Source of the DNA: Bacteroides sp. CAG:545 | GTDB taxonomy: Bacteria > Bacteroidota > Bacteroidia > Bacteroidales > UBA932 | Direction: 5' to 3' | DNA: 19,417 bases | Assembly (NCBI GenBank): GCA_000432515.1 | Contig: HF996016.1 | Coordinates: forward strand, 5,620-25,036 | Part shown: in pieces, positions 15,319-19,417 of the stretch | How positions within the stretch are numbered: the first letter of the stretch is position 1 | Layout of the letters: each line of letters starts with the position of its first letter | Notes under the pieces: model-generated | The model's input: only the letters and a program-made list of their open reading frames with translations | What the model was told of the DNA's origin: nothing | Database searches by the model: none | Made by a program: the position numbers and the translations under genes

Positions 15319-16532
15319 CCTATATGGAACGCGTTTACAGGCTGGACCTGAAATCAAAGAACAAGAGCGGAATGAGTTCCACGATGAACAATCTCGCGAC
15401 TCTGTATCTCGCGACCGGTCAGGCCGAAACGGCATTGGGCTATGTTCTGCCGGCGATTGACATCGAAAGGGAAAGCGGTGACAGACAGCGGCTTGCGATC
15501 AGGCTCGGTCTCGCCTCAGACATATGGCTCGAAATGGGACACAGTGAGAAAGCATTGTCCTGCGTAGAAGAGGCATATCAGCTGGACAGTCAGGACAAGC
15601 GGGAAGGTAAGGCCGCGATCAGACTTTCCCAGAAAGCGGCGGTGCTGATTGCCAGAGGGGAAGACATTGAAGCTGAAAAATGCATTCTCAAGGCCATCCC
15701 TATCTTGGAGCAGAAAAACAATATCACGTCTCTGGCCATCTGTTACAACCAACTGGGGCATCTTTACTATAAGTCGGAGCTCTACAAGCAGGCCGAGAAG
15801 ACTTACAGGCAGGCCAGCGAATATGCATTGAAATCCGGAAGCGACTATGTCAGAAAGAAGGCGCTGAGCGGTCTGTGGCTATGCCAGAAGCATCTTGGCA
15901 GGCTGTCGGACGCTCTGAAGACTCTTGAACAATACACCCAGCTTTCAGAGAAGATTTCCGAGGACAGGGCAGACTCGGCCGTGGAGAATTTCCGGGTAAG
16001 GTACGAGACGAAGGAAAAAGAGGAGAACTTGATCCGTGAGCAGGAAATGTCCAAGACCAGATTTGCCATAATGATGTGCCTGGGTATTTTCTGCATAATG
16101 CTGGCCATTCTGCTGGCTCTGTCATGGAGGATGCTCATCATCAGACGCCGCCAGGCAAGGATCCTGACCAAGAACGACGAGGTGAAGAGCAAGCTGCTGT
16201 CGCTGGTACCGACGATAAAGGACAAGCCTGAGGCTGCCCAGCTTAAGGAGATTGTCAATGATATAGAGACGATGGATGATGTTCCGAAGATGACCAGCCG
16301 CGAGCTCGAGGTCATCAGGTTGTGCTGCGAAGGCAGGACGTCCAAGGAAATTGCCGGCAGGCTCAATGTCTCCGTCCGTACGATTGACACTCACAAGAGC
16401 AACATTTTCAAGAAGTTGAATATCTCAAGCACGGTGGAACTGGTCAGATACGCCGCTAAGGCGGGTCTTTATACTCCTAATGTATCCGGCCACGAGGACA
16501 CGCCTGTCGCATCAAAACAGCCTAATTCATAA
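15225..16532 (+). CDS. TPR / transmembrane / LuxR-type regulator, main part of frameshifted gene
   Basis: 435 residues. There are at least five TPR-like helix pairs (GIIYQRKGMFGQAITYMERV; ATLYLATGQAETALGYVLPA; LGHLYYKSELYKQAEKTYRQ), then a coiled segment, one membrane helix (about 280-302, followed by RRRQ), and a C-terminal LuxR/NarL HTH (356-414: MTSRELEVIRLCCEGRTSKE, ending TVELVRYAAKAGLY). With the signal segment on the 5' fragment, the TPR part should be periplasmic and the HTH cytoplasmic: a one-component sensor that binds DNA from the membrane. It probably controls the divergent surface operon. The nominal GTG start at 15225 is an artefact of the frameshift at 15230-15234. Confidence 0.85.
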   Translation: MRKIDDETLLGDCINNIGIIYQRKGMFGQAITYMERVYRLDLKSKNKSGMSSTMNNLATLYLATGQAETALGYVLPAIDIERESGDRQRLAIRLGLASDIWLEMGHSEKALSCVEEAYQLDSQDKREGKAAIRLSQKAAVLIARGEDIEAEKCILKAIPILEQKNNITSLAICYNQLGHLYYKSELYKQAEKTYRQASEYALKSGSDYVRKKALSGLWLCQKHLGRLSDALKTLEQYTQLSEKISEDRADSAVENFRVRYETKEKEENLIREQEMSKTRFAIMMCLGIFCIMLAILLALSWRMLIIRRRQARILTKNDEVKSKLLSLVPTIKDKPEAAQLKEIVNDIETMDDVPKMTSRELEVIRLCCEGRTSKEIAGRLNVSVRTIDTHKSNIFKKLNISSTVELVRYAAKAGLYTPNVSGHEDTPVASKQPNS

Positions 16533-16537
16533 AAACA

Positions 16538-16568
16538 TTGTGAATTTCCCGTAATTTTTATACATTTG
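16538..16568 (+). promoter_or_regulatory. Promoter of the TPR protein-yebC operon
   Basis: TTG (16538-16540), a 20-nt spacer and TACATTTG (16561-16568) make a near-ideal Bacteroidetes promoter. Transcription should start near 16575, about 45 nt before ATG 16621. Confidence 0.7.
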
Positions 16569-16620
16569 CGGACTATTATGCGCTTGCCGCATTGAAACGA
16601 AATAAAAAACATAAGAAAAT

Positions 16621-17301
16621 ATGGCACAAGAAACTCTTAAAGATCAGGAGAGACTGCAGAACGAGCAGGTTGCAGAAAAAGTATCTTCTGTGGAAAAATT
16701 CTTCAATGAAAACAAAAAAGTCATTTGGGGCTGTCTCGGCGCAGTCATCGTAGTCGGTGTTGCAGTTCTGTGCTACCAGAAGTTCTACGCTCAGCCGCAG
16801 AAAGCTGAGGCTGCAGAGCAGATGTATCAGGCAGAAGCCAATTTCCGCGCCCAGAACTATGACCTCGCACTCAACGGAGACGGAAACGTGCTCGGTTTCA
16901 GCCAGGTCATTGACCAGTACGGCTCTCATGCCGGTGCTGCTGCGTATTTCTATGCAGGTGTGTGCGAACTTCAGCTCGGCAAATTCGAGGAGGCCCTCTC
17001 CTACCTCAACAAATACAACGGAAAGGATGAGATTCTGAAGGCAAGAGCGCTTGCTTGCAAGGGTGACGCTTATGCAGGACTCGAGAAATACAAGGAAGCT
17101 GTAGGATGCTACGAGAAGGCTGCAGGTGTTGTGGACAACATGTTCGCTGCCGCTTATCTTCTGAAGGCGGGTGTCGCATGCGAGGAACTCGGTGATGACG
17201 CCAAGGCTCTTTCTTTCTACAAGAAGATCAAGGACCAGTATCCTCAGTCAATGGAAGGCTACGATATCGACAAATATATCAGCAGAATAGAGAACAAATA
17301 G
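16621..17301 (+). CDS. Membrane-anchored TPR protein (YfgM-like)
   Basis: 226 aa with a charged cytoplasmic N-terminus (1-33), one membrane helix (about 34-52, VIWGCLGAVIVVGVAVL) and a periplasmic TPR region (YFYAGVCELQLGKFEEALSY, KGDAYAGLEKYKEAVGCYEK, LKAGVACEELGDDAKALSFY). The layout matches YfgM, a partner of the SecYEG/PpiD translocon machinery, and related Bacteroidetes proteins. Its role here is inferred from layout only. It lies 3 nt ahead of yebC and has its own promoter. Confidence 0.8.
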   Translation: MAQETLKDQERLQNEQVAEKVSSVEKFFNENKKVIWGCLGAVIVVGVAVLCYQKFYAQPQKAEAAEQMYQAEANFRAQNYDLALNGDGNVLGFSQVIDQYGSHAGAAAYFYAGVCELQLGKFEEALSYLNKYNGKDEILKARALACKGDAYAGLEKYKEAVGCYEKAAGVVDNMFAAAYLLKAGVACEELGDDAKALSFYKKIKDQYPQSMEGYDIDKYISRIENK

Positions 17302-17304
17302 ATT

Positions 17305-18060
17305 ATGGGAAGAGCTTTTGAGTTCAGAAAAGAGAGAAAGATGAAGCGTTGGGGCCACATGGCCAAGACCTTCACCAAAATCGGAAAAGAAATTACTATC
17401 GCTGTCAAGCAGGGCGGTCCTGATGTGATCGGCAACCCTCGTCTCCGTGCGCTCATCGCAGAGGCAAGAAACGAGAACATGCCTAAGGACAATATCGAGA
17501 GAGCCATCAAGAAGGCTACCGACAAGAGTCTCGGTGATTTCAAGGAGGTTACTTTCGAGGGTTACGGCCCGTTCGGTGTCGCTTTCCTTGTTGAAACTGC
17601 TACAGACAACAATACCCGAACAGTGGCCAATGTCCGCAGTTATTTCACCAAATGCGGCGGCACGCTCGGAACAAGCGGAAGCGTAAGCTTCATGTTCGAC
17701 CACAAGTGCGTGTTCAGAATCAAGTACCAGGAAGGTCTTGACATCGATGAACTCCAGCTTGCTCTTTGCGACTACGATGATGACCCTGAGGTGTTCATCG
17801 AGGAGCAGGAGGATGAGGACGAGAACATCACCAAGAACGTAGTGATCTACGGTGCCTACGAGTCTTACGGCGGTATCCAGAAGTTCATCGAGGACAATGG
17901 CTACGAGCTCGTATCCGGAGGTTTCGAGAGGATTCCGAACACTGAGCTGAAGGATGTAACTCCTGAGCAGCGCGAGACATTGAACAAACTCACCGATCTT
18001 CTCGAGAACGATGACGATGTCACCAATGTTTACAGTTTGATGAAACCGGCAGAGGAATAA
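17305..18060 (+). CDS. yebC: YebC/PmpR family protein
   Basis: 251 aa. The YebC/PmpR/TACO1 family contains proteins described as DNA-binding regulators and, more recently, factors that help ribosomes through proline stretches. Seen: MGRAFEFRKERKMKRWGHMA, the Bacteroidetes form of the usual MAGHSKW start, then RLRALIAEARNENMPKDNIE, EGYGPFGVAFLVE, TDNNTRTVANVRSYFTKCGG and SGSVSFMF, all family hallmarks. It is co-transcribed with the TPR gene and followed by a strong terminator. Confidence 0.95.
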   Translation: MGRAFEFRKERKMKRWGHMAKTFTKIGKEITIAVKQGGPDVIGNPRLRALIAEARNENMPKDNIERAIKKATDKSLGDFKEVTFEGYGPFGVAFLVETATDNNTRTVANVRSYFTKCGGTLGTSGSVSFMFDHKCVFRIKYQEGLDIDELQLALCDYDDDPEVFIEEQEDEDENITKNVVIYGAYESYGGIQKFIEDNGYELVSGGFERIPNTELKDVTPEQRETLNKLTDLLENDDDVTNVYSLMKPAEE

Positions 18061-18086
18061 TTCGTCTGCACGACAATAAAGGATTC

Positions 18087-18124
18087 ACCCCGACTGAGAT
18101 TCGTTTCAGCCGGGGTCGTTTTTT
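18087..18124 (+). terminator. Rho-independent terminator after yebC
   Basis: ACCCCG (18087-18092) pairs with CGGGGT (18111-18116); an inner CTGA/TCAG extends the stem past one mismatch. Six T follow at 18119-18124. Confidence 0.88.
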
Positions 18125-18153
18125 GCACATTCGCATTTGGACGAAATAATTGT

Positions 18154-18161
18154 TATATTTG
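18154..18161 (+). promoter_or_regulatory. -7 box for the acyl-CoA carboxylase operon
   Basis: TATATTTG matches TAnnTTTG. The -33 is weak (TTCG, 20 nt upstream). The predicted transcript starts near 18168, giving a leader of about 125 nt. Confidence 0.5.
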
Positions 18162-18167
18162 CAGGTT

Positions 18168-18292
18168 ATTAGATTCGAGGGGGTTGAAGCCTTCGAACAA
18201 GCGACGCCCCTCGAATTTAAGCGAACGTTCAGCAAGTAAACACCTTGCGAGACATTGGATAGAGTATAACTTAATAATTATATACAGCACAA
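18168..18292 (+). promoter_or_regulatory. Structured 5' leader of the acyl-CoA carboxylase gene
   Basis: The leader opens with a perfect 10-bp stem, ATTCGAGGGG (18173-18182) with CCCCTCGAAT (18207-18216), whose loop can fold again (GTTGAA 18183-18188 with TTC/AAC 18192-18198, one bulge). A second small hairpin follows, GCAAG (18232-18236) with CTTGC (18244-18248). No T-run follows either stem, so these are not terminators. It fits no riboswitch class I know. A 5' stabilising stem, an RNA regulatory element or a protein-binding site are all possible. Confidence 0.4.
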
Positions 18293-19417
18293 ATGAGTAT
18301 CCAGCAGGATAATATCAAGAAACTGGTCGAGCGCAGAGCGGCAGCCGCTATGGGCGGTGGACAGAAACGCATCGATGCACAGCACCAGAAAGGAAAACTC
18401 ACTGCGCGTGAGAGAATAGCATTGCTCCTGGACGAGGGCAGCTTCGAAGAATTCGACATGTTCGTACAGCACCGTTGTACGAATTTCGGAATGGAGAAAC
18501 AGCACTTCGACGGAGACGGAGTGGTTACCGGACAAGGAACTATCGACGGAAGACTGGTTTATGTCTTCGCACAGGACTTCACGGTATCCGGAGGTTCTCT
18601 CGGAGAAGTTATGGCGCAGAAAATCTGCAAGGTTATGGATATGGCCACGAGAAACGGTGTGCCATGCATCGGCCTGAACGACTCGGGCGGTGCCAGAATT
18701 CAGGAAGGAATCAATTCATTGGCAGGATTCGGTGAAATTTTCGAAAGGAACATCCTCTCGTCAGGTGTGGTTCCACAGATTTCAGGAATTTTCGGACCTT
18801 GCGCCGGCGGAGCAGTCTATTCACCGGCATTGACAGACTTCACCGTCATGGTGAAGAACACTTCTTACATGTTCCTTACAGGCCCGGCAGTGGTCAAGAG
18901 CGTGACCGGCGAGACAGTGTCCTCTGAGGACCTGGGCGGCGCGAGCGTTCATGCCACCAAGAGCGGTGTGGCACATTTCGCGGCTGAGAACGATGAAGAC
19001 GGCATCCGCATCATAAAGGAGCTCCTCAGCTACATTCCGCAGAACAATATGGAGGAGGCTCCGGTTGTTCCGACCAATGACCCTGTCAGCAGGACTGACG
19101 ACGCATTGAACGAAATCATCCCGGACAATCCGAACAAGGCCTACGACATGTACTATGTCATCCGCAGCATTGTCGATGACGGCAAATTCTTCGAGGTGCA
19201 CCAGTCATATGCGAAGAATATCATCGTGGGATTTGCCCACATGAACGGACGCAGCGTAGGTATCGTGGCGAACCAGCCTAAATATCTCGCAGGCGTGTTG
19301 GACATCAATGCTTCCAGAAAGGCTGCGCGTTTCGTTCGTTTCTGCGATGCCTTCAACATTCCTCTCGTCACTCTGGTTGACGTGCCTGGCTTCCTCTGCG
19401 GAACCCAGCAGGAATAC
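18293..19417 (+). CDS. mmdA: Acyl-CoA carboxylase beta / methylmalonyl-CoA decarboxylase alpha subunit, 3' end beyond window
   Basis: Partial: 375 codons, running off the right edge; the full family length is about 510-520. This is the biotin-dependent carboxyltransferase subunit of the propionyl-CoA carboxylase beta / methylmalonyl-CoA decarboxylase alpha family, which moves CO2 between carboxybiotin and acyl-CoA; in Bacteroidales it works in propionate formation from succinate. Seen: KGKLTARERIALLLDEGSFE, FAQDFTVSGGSLGE, LNDSGGARIQEGI and GPCAGGAVYSPALTDF, with the glycine pairs that form oxyanion holes, then VGIVANQPKYLAGVLDI of the second crotonase-like half. Start ATG 18293 is standard (MSIQQDNIKKLVERR). 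Whether it acts as a decarboxylase or a carboxylase depends on partner genes outside the window. Confidence 0.93.
   Translation, partial: MSIQQDNIKKLVERRAAAAMGGGQKRIDAQHQKGKLTARERIALLLDEGSFEEFDMFVQHRCTNFGMEKQHFDGDGVVTGQGTIDGRLVYVFAQDFTVSGGSLGEVMAQKICKVMDMATRNGVPCIGLNDSGGARIQEGINSLAGFGEIFERNILSSGVVPQISGIFGPCAGGAVYSPALTDFTVMVKNTSYMFLTGPAVVKSVTGETVSSEDLGGASVHATKSGVAHFAAENDEDGIRIIKELLSYIPQNNMEEAPVVPTNDPVSRTDDALNEIIPDNPNKAYDMYYVIRSIVDDGKFFEVHQSYAKNIIVGFAHMNGRSVGIVANQPKYLAGVLDINASRKAARFVRFCDAFNIPLVTLVDVPGFLCGTQQEY

Noticed and set aside
1..19417. CRISPR arrays, tRNA or rRNA genes, complete insertion sequences
   Set aside because: No spaced direct-repeat array, cloverleaf, rRNA-like stretch or transposase frame was seen on either strand.

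Overview
The window looks like a chromosomal segment of a Bacteroidales bacterium, probably gut-associated. The protein families point there: a Bacteroidetes-type YebC, DUF4301, the recF-DUF721 pair, a histone H1-like (Hc1) protein, a TPR/transmembrane/LuxR regulator and a methylmalonyl-CoA decarboxylase-type carboxyltransferase. Promoters also fit, with repeated matches to the Bacteroidetes -7 box TAnnTTTG, some with a -33 TTG about 19-22 nt upstream. Sampled housekeeping stretches are near 55% GC. Genus cannot be decided from sequence alone; a Cryptobacteroides- or Alistipes-like lineage would fit.

Layout. (1) 1-2516, minus strand: lysA followed by ffh (cut by the window edge). The lysA frame carries a ~230-bp in-frame insertion that includes a nested-hairpin palindromic element just before the active-site Cys loop. 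(2) 2639-3613, plus: a deoxyhypusine synthase-like enzyme, divergent from lysA and ended by a strong terminator. (3) 3692-7726, minus: a compact operon recF > DUF721 > pdxB > DUF4301. (4) 7830-8685, plus: an AT-rich cassette with a near-perfect inverted repeat, a strong promoter, a 65-aa charged protein and an overlapping GNAT acetyltransferase, resembling a toxin-antitoxin pair. (5) 8798-14680, minus: an envelope locus reading Ig-like lipoprotein > histone H1-like domain fused to a lipoprotein > outer-membrane beta-barrel > secreted beta-helix protein. A TPR/TM/LuxR regulator diverges from it at 14929-16532. Three of these five genes are each broken by one apparent 1-nt indel in a short homopolymer, while no other gene in the window is. 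(6) 16621-18060, plus: a membrane-anchored TPR protein and YebC in one operon. (7) 18293-end, plus: an acyl-CoA carboxylase beta / methylmalonyl-CoA decarboxylase alpha subunit, with a structured 5' leader, cut by the window edge.

How they work together. The housekeeping genes serve lysine/DAP synthesis, SRP targeting, vitamin B6 synthesis and DNA repair/replication. Region 5 reads as a regulated surface module: a membrane-spanning regulator next to a divergent set of exported proteins, with repeated palindromic sites between them. The most unusual items are the coding palindromic insertion in lysA, the histone/lipoprotein fusion, the clustered frameshifts in the surface locus and the acquired-looking GNAT cassette. 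No tRNA, rRNA, CRISPR array or complete transposon was seen.
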